Source: Porticoccaceae bacterium UBA4026 (lineage in GTDB: Bacteria; Pseudomonadota; Gammaproteobacteria; Pseudomonadales; Porticoccaceae). Taken from it: a DNA stretch of 52,402 nucleotides. The notes below the pieces were generated by a model. That model worked only from the letters and a program-made list of their open reading frames with translations, had not been told where the DNA came from and ran no database searches. Each line of letters begins with the position of its first letter. Within the stretch, counting starts at the first letter, position 1. The translations under genes and the position numbers were made by a program. The stretch spans positions 97,467 to 149,868 of the forward strand of contig DGAQ01000017.1 in assembly GCA_002382445.1 (NCBI GenBank). Direction: 5' to 3'. Of the stretch, positions 35,717 to 43,999 are shown piece by piece.

Positions 35717-36694
35717 ATGGAGCGGCTTACTATTCTTAACTCTAAGTTACATCACAACTTACTCCTGTGCTTATTATTGATATTTTGCACGTCTTGTGTC
35801 ACTTCTGTAGACACCGTTGTTCAGTATACGGACGAGGAATTATCAATCGGGCAAGTGACTCCCACTAGACACAGTGTGATGTCCGATGGCCATCCAATGA
35901 CGGTATGGGAGAAGTCTGATGATGAGACTAAAGGAATTATTTTATTCGTCCACGGCAGAACGTGGAGTGGTCTGCCGGACTTTGATCTTCAGGTTGAAGG
36001 TGAAGAATTATCACTGATGGATGGAATGCTCGAACAGGGCTATGACTCTTATGCTATCGATCTGCGTGGCTATGGTAAAACGCCAAGAGATGCCAGCCAA
36101 TGGCTTTCCCCAGTCAAGGCCGCTAATGATGTGAGTAACGTTGTCGATTGGATATCTGAGCGCCATGACAATGTCCCCGTTCATGTATTTGGCTGGTCCT
36201 ATGGTTCAGTGATTTCGCTGCTAGCAACTCAGAATAATTCAAATAATATTGCTAGTTTGACACTCTTCGGTTTTTGGTTGGATTTGGATGCTAAGGTAGA
36301 AAAAGAGCATAAAGATAAGACCCTAGAAAGACGTGTTAACACAGCAGAAGCTGCCGCAAGTGACTTTATTGTGCCGGGTAGTATCAGTCAGCGGGCCATC
36401 GATGGCTATGTGAAGGCTGCTTTAGCCGCCGACCCAGTCCGAGTTGATTGGCGTCGGGAGCAGGAATTTCTAACCATCGACCCTAGCCGTATTGATGTTC
36501 CTGTACTACTTATTCAGGGCGAGTTTGATCCCTATGCACCAACAGATTTGCAGGCCAAGCTGTTTACTCGGCTAAAGACTGCTGACAAAAGTTGGGTAGT
36601 GGTGTCCGGGGGTGATCATGCCGCGTTTATGGAGACTCCTAGGCCTTATTTTATACAGGTGTTCAACGATTTTATTGAACGATTTAATCCATAA
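35717..36694 (+). CDS. Alpha/beta hydrolase, probably exported and lipid-anchored
   Basis: This 325-aa protein has a hydrophobic N-terminal segment ending in FCTSC. This resembles a lipoprotein signal with Cys27, but the -3 residue is Cys, so the lipobox is atypical. The hydrolase fold is clear: oxyanion loop HGRTWSG, nucleophile Ser161 in GWSYGS, Asp271 in FDPYAP and His301 in GGDHAAF. It is inserted between fdx and iscX, 12 bp after fdx, which is not usual for isc operons. The substrate is unknown. Co-expression with isc does not prove a shared role. Confidence 0.85.
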   Translation: MERLTILNSKLHHNLLLCLLLIFCTSCVTSVDTVVQYTDEELSIGQVTPTRHSVMSDGHPMTVWEKSDDETKGIILFVHGRTWSGLPDFDLQVEGEELSLMDGMLEQGYDSYAIDLRGYGKTPRDASQWLSPVKAANDVSNVVDWISERHDNVPVHVFGWSYGSVISLLATQNNSNNIASLTLFGFWLDLDAKVEKEHKDKTLERRVNTAEAAASDFIVPGSISQRAIDGYVKAALAADPVRVDWRREQEFLTIDPSRIDVPVLLIQGEFDPYAPTDLQAKLFTRLKTADKSWVVVSGGDHAAFMETPRPYFIQVFNDFIERFNP

Positions 36695-36742
36695 TATAAA
36701 ACAAAGATGCGCCAACCAATGCGCATAAAATGAGGTAAAAAT

Positions 36743-36940
36743 ATGCTTAAGTGGACCGATGTTAGCGATATCGTCATCGAATTAATGGAACGTCACCCGG
36801 ATGTTGATCCTCAGTATGTTAACTTTGTTGATCTACATAAGTGGGTTTTAGCCATTGATGACTTTTCTGATGATCCTGATCGCTGCGGCGAAAAAATTCT
36901 TGAAGCTATTCAAATGACGTGGATTGACGAATTGGATTAA
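36743..36940 (+). CDS. iscX: Fe-S assembly accessory protein IscX
   Basis: This 65-aa acidic protein (DVSDIVIELMERHPDVDPQYVNFVDLHKWV) binds IscS and iron and tunes cluster formation. Length is typical. A TGAGGT site precedes the ATG. It closes the isc gene string after an intervening hydrolase gene. Confidence 0.95.
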   Translation: MLKWTDVSDIVIELMERHPDVDPQYVNFVDLHKWVLAIDDFSDDPDRCGEKILEAIQMTWIDELD

Positions 36941-37081
36941 ACGCACTTAGTGTCTGTATCGGGTTCTGGATAAGAGGCGCAATAATAATATATATCAAAC
37001 CCATGCAGCCGGGCAGAGTAAAGTTGATTCGATGCTAGGAGCGATATGTTAGAAGGAATTCCTATGCAACCTAGAAAGCAG

Positions 37082-37110
37082 TTGTGACGACCACCATTGA
37101 TAGGTAGAAT
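37082..37110 (+). promoter_or_regulatory. Likely promoter of ndk
   Basis: TTGTGA at 37082-37087 and TAGAAT at 37105-37110 are spaced by 17 bases, about 50 bases before ndk. The sequence after the -10, TCGCGCAC, is GC-rich. Support is by motif only. Confidence 0.5.
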
Positions 37111-37161
37111 TCGCGCACTTTTTATACCTCATTCTTAAATTACTGACTTTGGAGAAATTTC

Positions 37162-37587
37162 ATGGCGTCTGAACGCACATTATCGATCATTAAGCCTGAT
37201 GCAGTGGCAAAAAACGTTGTTGGCCAGATTTTGAGCCGATTTGAAACTGCAGGGCTTAATATTGTTGCCTGTAAAATGATTCACCTTAGCCAGGAACAGG
37301 CCGAAGGCTTTTATGCAGAGCATAAAGAGCGTGGGTTCTTTAGTGATTTGGTAGGTTTTATGACGTCTGGTCCAGTTTCTGTGCAGGTGCTTGAAGGTGA
37401 GAATGCTATTATGACTAATCGAGACCTAATGGGAGCAACTAACCCTAAAGAGGCTGCAGATGGTACTATTCGTGCAGATTTTGCGGAATCTATTGACGCC
37501 AACGCGGCGCATGGTTCTGATTCCGCTATTTCTGCGGCGCGAGAAATCGCTTACTTTTTTAAAGATAGCGAGATTTTTCCTCGTTAG
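37162..37587 (+). CDS. ndk: Nucleoside diphosphate kinase
   Basis: This 141-aa enzyme equalises nucleoside triphosphate pools. The phospho-acceptor His117 lies in NAAHGSDS. The N-terminal ERTLSIIKPDAVAKN is typical. GGAG precedes the ATG. It is the head of the string ndk-rlmN-pilW-ispG-hisS-yfgM-bamB-der, a conserved gammaproteobacterial order. A terminator-like hairpin follows 60 bp after its stop, inside rlmN. Confidence 0.98.
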   Translation: MASERTLSIIKPDAVAKNVVGQILSRFETAGLNIVACKMIHLSQEQAEGFYAEHKERGFFSDLVGFMTSGPVSVQVLEGENAIMTNRDLMGATNPKEAADGTIRADFAESIDANAAHGSDSAISAAREIAYFFKDSEIFPR

Positions 37588-37609
37588 ACAGTGAGATATT
37601 AGGACTTTT

Positions 37610-38776
37610 ATGTCCCCAAAATTAGCAGTAAATCTAATAGACGACCAACCCCAAGAGGTTAAAACTAACCTCTTGGGGTTTTCTGCGTCTCGTCTTGGCG
37701 ACTTCATGGAAGAAATAGGTGAGAAACGTTTTCGCGCGACTCAGGTTATCAAGTGGATTCATCAGATGGGAATCTGTGATATTAATGCGATGAGCAACCT
37801 ATCTAAGGACTTACGCGCCAAACTTGACCAGGTCGCAGAGGTCAAATTACCCGAAGTGGTGAGTTGCCAAGATTCTGTGGATGGAACGCGCAAATGGCTG
37901 ATTCGAGTCGATGGCGGAAGCTGCATTGAGATGGTTTATATTCCCGAGCGTGAGCGAGGCACGCTATGTGTGTCATCTCAGATCGGTTGCGCGCTTGATT
38001 GCAGTTTCTGTGCGACGGGTAAGCAGGGTTTTAATAGAGATCTAACAGCCGGAGAAATTATCGGCCAGTTATGGATTGCTGCAAATTCTTTTGAACAGTT
38101 CACGCACAAGGCCAAACGTCGTGTCACTAATGTGGTGATGATGGGAATGGGCGAGCCTTTAATGAATTTTGATAACGTTGTTGATGCTATGAGCATTATG
38201 CTCGAAGACAATGCTTATGGTCTCTCAAAACGGCGGGTGACGCTTAGCACTGCAGGTGTGGTTCCTCAGCTGGATAAGTTGGGTGATGTCAGTGACGTAT
38301 CTCTCGCCATTTCTCTGCATGCTCCAAATGATGAGCTGCGCAATCAGTTGGTGCCGATTAACCGCAAATACCCATTAGCTCAATTTATTGAAAGTGCGAA
38401 AAATTATATTGAAAAAATGCCTGATAATCGCAGGAAAGTCACCGTTGAATATACACTGATGGATCAGGTAAATGATCGATCAGCCCATGCTCGTGAATTA
38501 GCGGTGTTATTGAAAGATTTGCCCTGTAAGGTCAATCTCATTCCGTTTAATGCTTTCCCAGGGTCAGAATACAAGCGGGTCACCAATACTGCTCTCAACC
38601 GGTTTAGAGATATTCTAATGGCGGAGGGTTACACTGTTACCGTAAGAACCACTCGAGGTGATGATATTGCTGCCGCGTGCGGACAGCTTGCCGGTGAAGT
38701 CAACGACCGGACTAAGCGCCAAGAGCGCTATAAAAAGCGCTTAAGTGAGATTCAAACGCTTCAGATTAGTGACTAG
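37610..38776 (+). CDS. rlmN: Dual-specificity 23S rRNA / tRNA adenine-C2 methyltransferase RlmN
   Basis: This 388-aa radical-SAM enzyme methylates A2503 of 23S rRNA and A37 of some tRNAs. The 4Fe-4S ligands are Cys127, Cys131 and Cys134 (CALDCSFC). The methyl-carrying cysteines are the C-terminal one in RGDDIAAACGQLAG and Cys120 in TLCVSSQ. NLLGFSASRLGDFMEEIGEKRFRATQ matches the NLL...GEKPFRA region of E. coli RlmN, so the ATG at 37610 is right. A 15-bp perfect hairpin lies in codons 13-24. Confidence 0.97.
   Translation: MSPKLAVNLIDDQPQEVKTNLLGFSASRLGDFMEEIGEKRFRATQVIKWIHQMGICDINAMSNLSKDLRAKLDQVAEVKLPEVVSCQDSVDGTRKWLIRVDGGSCIEMVYIPERERGTLCVSSQIGCALDCSFCATGKQGFNRDLTAGEIIGQLWIAANSFEQFTHKAKRRVTNVVMMGMGEPLMNFDNVVDAMSIMLEDNAYGLSKRRVTLSTAGVVPQLDKLGDVSDVSLAISLHAPNDELRNQLVPINRKYPLAQFIESAKNYIEKMPDNRRKVTVEYTLMDQVNDRSAHARELAVLLKDLPCKVNLIPFNAFPGSEYKRVTNTALNRFRDILMAEGYTVTVRTTRGDDIAAACGQLAGEVNDRTKRQERYKKRLSEIQTLQISD
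37647..37684 (+). terminator. Terminator-like hairpin inside the 5' coding part of rlmN
   Basis: AACCCCAAGAGGTTA, loop AAAC, TAACCTCTTGGGGTT, then TTCT. The 15-bp stem is perfect and the right arm runs into a short T-tract. It begins 60 bases after the ndk stop but lies within rlmN codons QPQEVKTNLLG. It probably ends or thins ndk transcripts and might attenuate rlmN. Confidence 0.65.
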
Positions 38777-38843
38777 CCTTGATGGCTGTCCCTAGGTTGT
38801 ATTAGGAAGACAATGGATGTTATTTCACAGGGAGTGATAAAGG

Positions 38844-39632
38844 ATGAAACGTGGATCAGGAATAGGCTCTATTACCACTTTTTTACTAGCCTCTCTGCTT
38901 TTATCTGGATGTGTTTCTTCGACTAACATAACCAAGATGCCTGTAGATACAGTTGACGCTTATCAACAGCACCTGAACTTAGCTATGCAGTATATCGGGA
39001 TGAATAATCGCGATTTGGCTCGGATACATTTAGTTAAAGCAGAAAAGTATTTTAATAGCTCAGACAAGGTCGCGCAGTCACAGTTCTATAATGGATATGC
39101 TCTGCTTTACCAAATGGAGCTAGAGCGGGTCCTAGCTGAGAAATATTTTCGTAAAGCGTTAGATGGTAATGCCGAAAATAGTACTGCTAGATATAATTTT
39201 GCATCGTTTCTGTTTAATCAGGAGCGTTTTGATGATGCTTTAGATCAAATATTGATCGTCACTGAAGATCTTAATTATCAGCGTCGACCTCAGGCATTTT
39301 ATATCGCTGGGTTATTAGAGAATAAGCGTGAACAGCCGGACAGGGCGTTACGATTCTTTATTCGAGCTACGGAACTATCTCCGTTGTTTCGTCCGCCCTA
39401 TATTGAGTCAGCTAAAATATATATGGGACAGCAAAATCTTGTCTTAGCGAAGAAGAAACTTCTGGAACATGTTGGATTGGCGGGACCAACAGCGGATAAT
39501 CTTTGGTTGTCGATTCGATTAGAGACCCACCTTGGTAATAATGAGTTGGCTAGAATTCAGGGGGAAAAGCTTAAAATGCTGTATCCCGATTCTAAAGAGG
39601 CGGCGCAATATGCGACGGCGTTGCAATATTAG
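38844..39632 (+). CDS. pilW: Type IV pilus biogenesis/stability lipoprotein PilW (PilF)
   Basis: This 262-aa protein has a lipoprotein signal (SLLLSGCVSST) and tandem TPR repeats, for example ARIHLVKAEKYF, AEKYFRKALDGNAENSTARYN and ALRFFIRATELSPLFRPPY. PilW/PilF assists PilQ secretin multimer assembly in the outer membrane. Position between rlmN and ispG is usual. The rodZ gene that normally follows is missing. Confidence 0.92.
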   Translation: MKRGSGIGSITTFLLASLLLSGCVSSTNITKMPVDTVDAYQQHLNLAMQYIGMNNRDLARIHLVKAEKYFNSSDKVAQSQFYNGYALLYQMELERVLAEKYFRKALDGNAENSTARYNFASFLFNQERFDDALDQILIVTEDLNYQRRPQAFYIAGLLENKREQPDRALRFFIRATELSPLFRPPYIESAKIYMGQQNLVLAKKKLLEHVGLAGPTADNLWLSIRLETHLGNNELARIQGEKLKMLYPDSKEAAQYATALQY

Positions 39633-39675
39633 TTTAAAATAAATGCTCCATTAATAAGAGAGAAGCGAGTAAAAG

Positions 39676-40803
39676 TTGAATTTTAGTGAGACTCCCATCG
39701 TGCGGCGAAAGTCGCGACAAATTATGGTCGGTAACGTACCTGTTGGCGGTGATGCACCTATATCCGTTCAGAGTATGACTAACACTCTGACTTCAGATGT
39801 AGAGGCTACGGTGGCCCAGATAAAGCGTATTCAGCAGGCGGGTGCAGACATCGTTCGAGTTTCTGTTCCTAGCATAGAAGAAGCGGATGCCTTTGGTGAG
39901 ATAAGAAAACGAGTGAGCATCCCCCTAGTTGCCGATATTCATTTTGACCATAAAATTGCTCTTCGTGTTGCTGACTTGGGTGTGGATTGTCTTCGCATTA
40001 ACCCCGGCAACATAGGTCGGGAAGATCGTCTTAGAGAGGTTATTGCAAAGGCTAAGGACCTTAACATCCCAATCCGAATTGGCGTTAACGCTGGGTCCTT
40101 GGGTAAAGATTTACTGCGTAAGTATGCTGAACCAACGGCAGAGGCCATGGTCGAATCAGCTATGCGCAATGTTGACCTTTTAGATAAATATGATTTCCAA
40201 AATTTCAAAGTGAGCGTTAAGGCATCTGACATATTTATGGCTCAAGCGGCCTATCGCGATCTTGCCACACGTATTGAACAGCCTCTTCACTTGGGTATCA
40301 CTGAGGCTGGAGGGCTACGCGCTGGTACTGTTAAGTCAGCCATTGGGCTTGGCGCGCTGTTGTTAGACGGTATAGGCGATACCATTAGGATTTCACTGGC
40401 CGCTGAACCTGAGGAGGAGGTCAAAGTTGCCTGGTCGATGCTTCGAAGCTTGAGGCTTCGATCCAAAGGCATTAACTTTATTGCCTGTCCCAGTTGTTCC
40501 CGTCAAAATTTTGATGTTATCAGCACGGTCAATGAACTGGAAAATAGATTGGAAGACATTACCGTACCGATGGATGTATCAATTATTGGATGTATTGTGA
40601 ATGGACCGGGAGAAGCCAAGGCTTCTGACTTTGGTTTAACGGGCGGCACTCCCGCTCATTTAGTGTATCTTGACGGCGTTCCTGATCATAAAATTAGTCA
40701 AGATAATTTGGTTGATCAGTTAGAGGCTGAAATTCGCGCTAAGGCCGCCGCCAAAGAGGCTCAGTTGGCACTGGACGCCTCGCGAATAATTGCCAGAGGT
40801 TAA
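39676..40803 (+). CDS. ispG: 4-hydroxy-3-methylbut-2-enyl diphosphate synthase IspG
   Basis: This 375-aa MEP-pathway enzyme converts MEcPP to HMBPP and needs a 4Fe-4S cluster. The N-terminus PIVRRKSRQIMVGNVPVGGDAPISVQSMTNT and the cluster cysteines in CPSCSRQ and GCIVNGPGEAKASD are diagnostic. The start is TTG at 39676, with a weak GCGAG site; no ATG gives the conserved N-terminus. It follows pilW by 43 bp. Confidence 0.97.
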   Translation: MNFSETPIVRRKSRQIMVGNVPVGGDAPISVQSMTNTLTSDVEATVAQIKRIQQAGADIVRVSVPSIEEADAFGEIRKRVSIPLVADIHFDHKIALRVADLGVDCLRINPGNIGREDRLREVIAKAKDLNIPIRIGVNAGSLGKDLLRKYAEPTAEAMVESAMRNVDLLDKYDFQNFKVSVKASDIFMAQAAYRDLATRIEQPLHLGITEAGGLRAGTVKSAIGLGALLLDGIGDTIRISLAAEPEEEVKVAWSMLRSLRLRSKGINFIACPSCSRQNFDVISTVNELENRLEDITVPMDVSIIGCIVNGPGEAKASDFGLTGGTPAHLVYLDGVPDHKISQDNLVDQLEAEIRAKAAAKEAQLALDASRIIARG

Positions 40804-40816
40804 AAAGAGACTTGTC

Positions 40817-42091
40817 ATGAAAATCCAATCTTTGCGCGGTATGCATGACCTGCTCCCAGAAAACTCAGCGATTTGGCAGTATCTCGAAAAGACGGTTGCC
40901 GATTTACTGTCTCGCTATAGTTATAAAGAAATTCGTTTTCCTATACTCGAACAAACAGAGTTGTTTAAGCGCTCTGTGGGCGAAGCCACCGATATCGTGG
41001 AAAAGGAGATGTATACTTTTGAAGACCGCAACGGCGATCAACTTAGCTTGCGTCCTGAAGGGACTGCAGGTTGCGTTAGAGCCTGCACCGAGCATGGCCT
41101 GTTGCATAATCAAACACAGCGATTATGGTACGCCGGGCCTATGTTTCGTCATGAGCGCCCGCAAAAAGGCCGCCAACGCCAGTTTCACCAAATTGGTGTA
41201 GAAGCTTTTGGATTGAATGGTCCAGATATTGATGCTGAGTTACTGCTGCTTACGGCGAATTTATGGAAAACGTTAAAGATTGATGGCGTCCTGAGGTTGC
41301 AGATTAATTCGTTAGGCACGTCGACTGACCGAGCAAATTATCGAGAGAAATTAGTCGGCTACTTGATGGTCCACCGAGATAATCTAGATGAAGATAGTCA
41401 GCGGCGTCTGGAGACTAACCCGATGCGGATACTGGATAGTAAGAATCCAGATGTACAGAGAATTGTCGATGGAGCGCCTAAGCTAATTGATTTCATTGAC
41501 GATGATTCAAGGCAGCACTTTGAGCACCTGTGTGGCATCTTAGACGCGGCTAAAATCACCTATGAAATCAATCCACGGCTGGTTCGGGGGTTGGATTATT
41601 ATTCCAAAACTGTATTTGAGTGGGTTACTGACAGTCTTGGTGCTCAGGGCACCATCTGTGCAGGGGGTCGCTATGACGGTTTGGTTGAACAACTTGGTGG
41701 AAAGCCTTGCCCCGGGGTAGGTTTTGCCATGGGTGTCGAACGGTTGGTGCTGTTACTTGACGAATTGAAGGTTGTCCCTGATAGTGTCGGCCAAACCGTG
41801 GATATTTACTTACTGGCGGTCGGTGAGGTTAGCAATGCTGCAGCTGTATTGGCTGATAATCTTCGAAATCATTGCCCTAATCTACGTATTGAGAGTCATT
41901 GTGGTGGTGGTAGTTTTAAATCGCAAATTAAAAAAGCGGATAAAAGTGGTGCAGCCGTGGCGCTTATTCTAGGCGAGTCAGAGGCGGCGTCATCGACTGT
42001 CGGGGTCAAGTACCTTCGACAAGAACATACACAAGAAACTGTTGTCCAAGGTAACTTGGCAAATTTACTTAATGATTTTTTTACTAATTGA
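40817..42091 (+). CDS. hisS: Histidyl-tRNA synthetase
   Basis: This 424-aa class II synthetase has motif 2 (PMFRHERPQKGRQRQFHQIGVE), the histidine-specific LVRGLDYYSKTVFEW and the motif 3 region GVGFAMGVERL. A C-terminal anticodon-binding domain follows. The ATG at 40817 gives the normal MKIQSLRGMHDLLP start; the frame is open further up into ispG. Spacing from ispG is 13 bp. Confidence 0.98.
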   Translation: MKIQSLRGMHDLLPENSAIWQYLEKTVADLLSRYSYKEIRFPILEQTELFKRSVGEATDIVEKEMYTFEDRNGDQLSLRPEGTAGCVRACTEHGLLHNQTQRLWYAGPMFRHERPQKGRQRQFHQIGVEAFGLNGPDIDAELLLLTANLWKTLKIDGVLRLQINSLGTSTDRANYREKLVGYLMVHRDNLDEDSQRRLETNPMRILDSKNPDVQRIVDGAPKLIDFIDDDSRQHFEHLCGILDAAKITYEINPRLVRGLDYYSKTVFEWVTDSLGAQGTICAGGRYDGLVEQLGGKPCPGVGFAMGVERLVLLLDELKVVPDSVGQTVDIYLLAVGEVSNAAAVLADNLRNHCPNLRIESHCGGGSFKSQIKKADKSGAAVALILGESEAASSTVGVKYLRQEHTQETVVQGNLANLLNDFFTN

Positions 42092-42100
42092 GGCAAACGC

Positions 42101-42796
42101 GTGGCAGATCACCTTACCGAAGAAGAACAAATTGAATCCTTAAAAGCATGGTGGGGAGAAAATGGCGTTAAGACCCTTGTGTCAATTGTGCTGATTGTGG
42201 GTGGGTATTTTGGATACCAATCTTGGGATCAAAACAAACAGCTTCAGGCTGAGATAGCCTCGAGTATTTGGCAAAATAGTATGGACATCGTTTCTAGCCA
42301 AGCGCCAGGTGAGAATTTTTCCCCCGAGCAGCAGACGACTATCAATAATGATACAGACCAGCTGAAAAATGACCATGCTGGAACTGGTTATGCTCATTTT
42401 GGAGCAATGCTAAAAGCAAAAATAGCCGTGGAAAATGACGATTTAGCAACTGCTGCCGCCGAATTGCAGTGGTCTCTTGATAACGATCCTGAGCCGGCGA
42501 CAGAAATGATTGTTCGGCTTAGATTAGCGCGTGTGGAAGCTGCTCTAGGTAATGTTGAGCTTGCTCTGGAGATGGTCCAGGGAATCGATTTTGGTACTCA
42601 CAAGTCGGCTTATGAAGAAGCTAAAGGCGACTTTTATTTACTGTTAGATAATACCGAGGCGGCCTATACAGCTTATGACGCAGCAATTGCATCCAATGAG
42701 TCCAGCGATCCAATCGTTGGTAATATATTGGAGCTTAAAATTGGGCAGGTGCTACCAGCAGCAACGCCTGATGCAACAATCGGAGATGATCAATGA
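42101..42796 (+). CDS. yfgM: YfgM-like inner membrane TPR protein (ancillary SecYEG translocon subunit)
   Basis: This 231-aa protein has an N-terminal EEEQIESLKAWWGENG, one membrane helix (about 22-40) and periplasmic TPR-like helices. In E. coli YfgM joins PpiD at the SecYEG translocon. It starts with GTG 9 bp after hisS and overlaps bamB by four bases. Sequence and order fit the family well. Confidence 0.9.
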   Translation: MADHLTEEEQIESLKAWWGENGVKTLVSIVLIVGGYFGYQSWDQNKQLQAEIASSIWQNSMDIVSSQAPGENFSPEQQTTINNDTDQLKNDHAGTGYAHFGAMLKAKIAVENDDLATAAAELQWSLDNDPEPATEMIVRLRLARVEAALGNVELALEMVQGIDFGTHKSAYEEAKGDFYLLLDNTEAAYTAYDAAIASNESSDPIVGNILELKIGQVLPAATPDATIGDDQ

Positions 42797-43938
42797 AAAA
42801 ACTGAGTCTTTTGTTGTGCGTCTTGCTGGCTTCTGGATGTAGCTGGTTTGGTGGTGGTGACGACGACGCTGCAATTGAACCTGCAGAGTTGGTTGATTTC
42901 CAATCGGAAGTGTCCCTGGTTCGTCAATGGTCGGCTAGCGTGGGTTCAGGTACTAAAAATTACCTGATTAGCTTGCGGCCAACGGCTAATCGAGACACGG
43001 TTTTTGCTGCAGACTACGAAGGACAGGTTACTGCGTTAGATGTCGATACTGGTGAGGTGCGCTGGCAGACTGAGTTGAATGTTCCAGTGACCGGCGGAGT
43101 CGGTTACGGCGCTGGGTTGGTTATGGTCGGAACGGTTGAGGGTGAAGTTTATACCTTGGATGCGGACGACGGTTCGGTTCTATGGACAAGCCAGGTCAGC
43201 TCAGAGATTCTATCGAGCCCTAAATCGAATGGCGAAATCGTTGTAGTGCATAGTATCGATAATAAAATGGTCGCCCTAGATGCTAAGACGGGTGAAGAAC
43301 TATGGCAGCACGATGGTGACGCCCCCATTTTGAGTGTTCGCGGCACGAGTGAATCGGTGGTTACTAATAATATGGTTTTATCTGGATTTGATTCAGGTAA
43401 ATTGATTGCTTTCAGTCCCGACAACGGTTCGATTATTTGGGAGACTCGACTGGCTTTGCCAACGGGTCGAACAGAACTCGAGCGTATGGTTGATATTGAT
43501 GGCGAACCTCTGTTGGTTGGTGATGTTATTTATTCTGTGACCTATCAAGGGCGTGTAGGAGCGGTGAGTCGAGGCACAGGAAGAAGCCTCTGGTCTCAGG
43601 ATAGCTCTTCTCATCATGCGCCAGCTCATAGTGCGGGTCAGATTTATGTGACTGGAGCAGAAGATTCGGTGCAGGCATTTCACGCGGGTAACGGGCAACT
43701 GATTTGGTCTAATGACCAGTTGTTATTACGCCGTTTAACCGGCCCAGCTAATCTTGCAGGCATAATAGCGACAGCTGATGCTGAGGGCTATTTACATCTA
43801 CTAGACCCGATAGATGGACGCTTCGTTGGTCGAGAAAAGATAGATGGTAGCGGTATTAGTACACCGATGTTAAGTGTTGGTGAATCTCTTATTATTCAAT
43901 CTAACAATGGCAAAGTTAGCGCTTATAAAATTCAATAG
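42793..43938 (+). CDS. bamB: Outer membrane protein assembly factor BamB
   Basis: This 381-aa lipoprotein (signal ending LLASGCSWFGG) folds as an eight-bladed PQQ-like beta-propeller; repeats such as GQVTALDVDTGEVRWQ, GEVYTLDADDGSVLW and NKMVALDAKTGEELWQ are visible. It is the BamA-associated scaffold of the BAM complex. A clear intrinsic terminator follows 25 bases after its stop. Confidence 0.97.
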   Translation: MKKLSLLLCVLLASGCSWFGGGDDDAAIEPAELVDFQSEVSLVRQWSASVGSGTKNYLISLRPTANRDTVFAADYEGQVTALDVDTGEVRWQTELNVPVTGGVGYGAGLVMVGTVEGEVYTLDADDGSVLWTSQVSSEILSSPKSNGEIVVVHSIDNKMVALDAKTGEELWQHDGDAPILSVRGTSESVVTNNMVLSGFDSGKLIAFSPDNGSIIWETRLALPTGRTELERMVDIDGEPLLVGDVIYSVTYQGRVGAVSRGTGRSLWSQDSSSHHAPAHSAGQIYVTGAEDSVQAFHAGNGQLIWSNDQLLLRRLTGPANLAGIIATADAEGYLHLLDPIDGRFVGREKIDGSGISTPMLSVGESLIIQSNNGKVSAYKIQ

Positions 43939-43963
43939 CGAAAACTATTCTTAATTAAAGTAG

Positions 43964-43994
43964 AATGCCGCAGTTGAAACCTGCGGCATTTTTT
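43964..43994 (+). terminator. Intrinsic terminator of bamB, directly before der
   Basis: AATGCCGCAG, loop TTGAAAC, CTGCGGCATT with six T residues at 43989-43994. It ends five bases before the der ATG at 44000, so it occupies the place of der's ribosome-binding site. Confidence 0.9.
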
Positions 43995-43999
43995 ATCCT

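Noticed and set aside
37046..37087. 13-codon leader-like frame upstream of ndk, after an AGGAG
   Set aside because: It overlaps the likely -35 box of the ndk promoter, has no regulatory codon run and no attached hairpin; probably chance.
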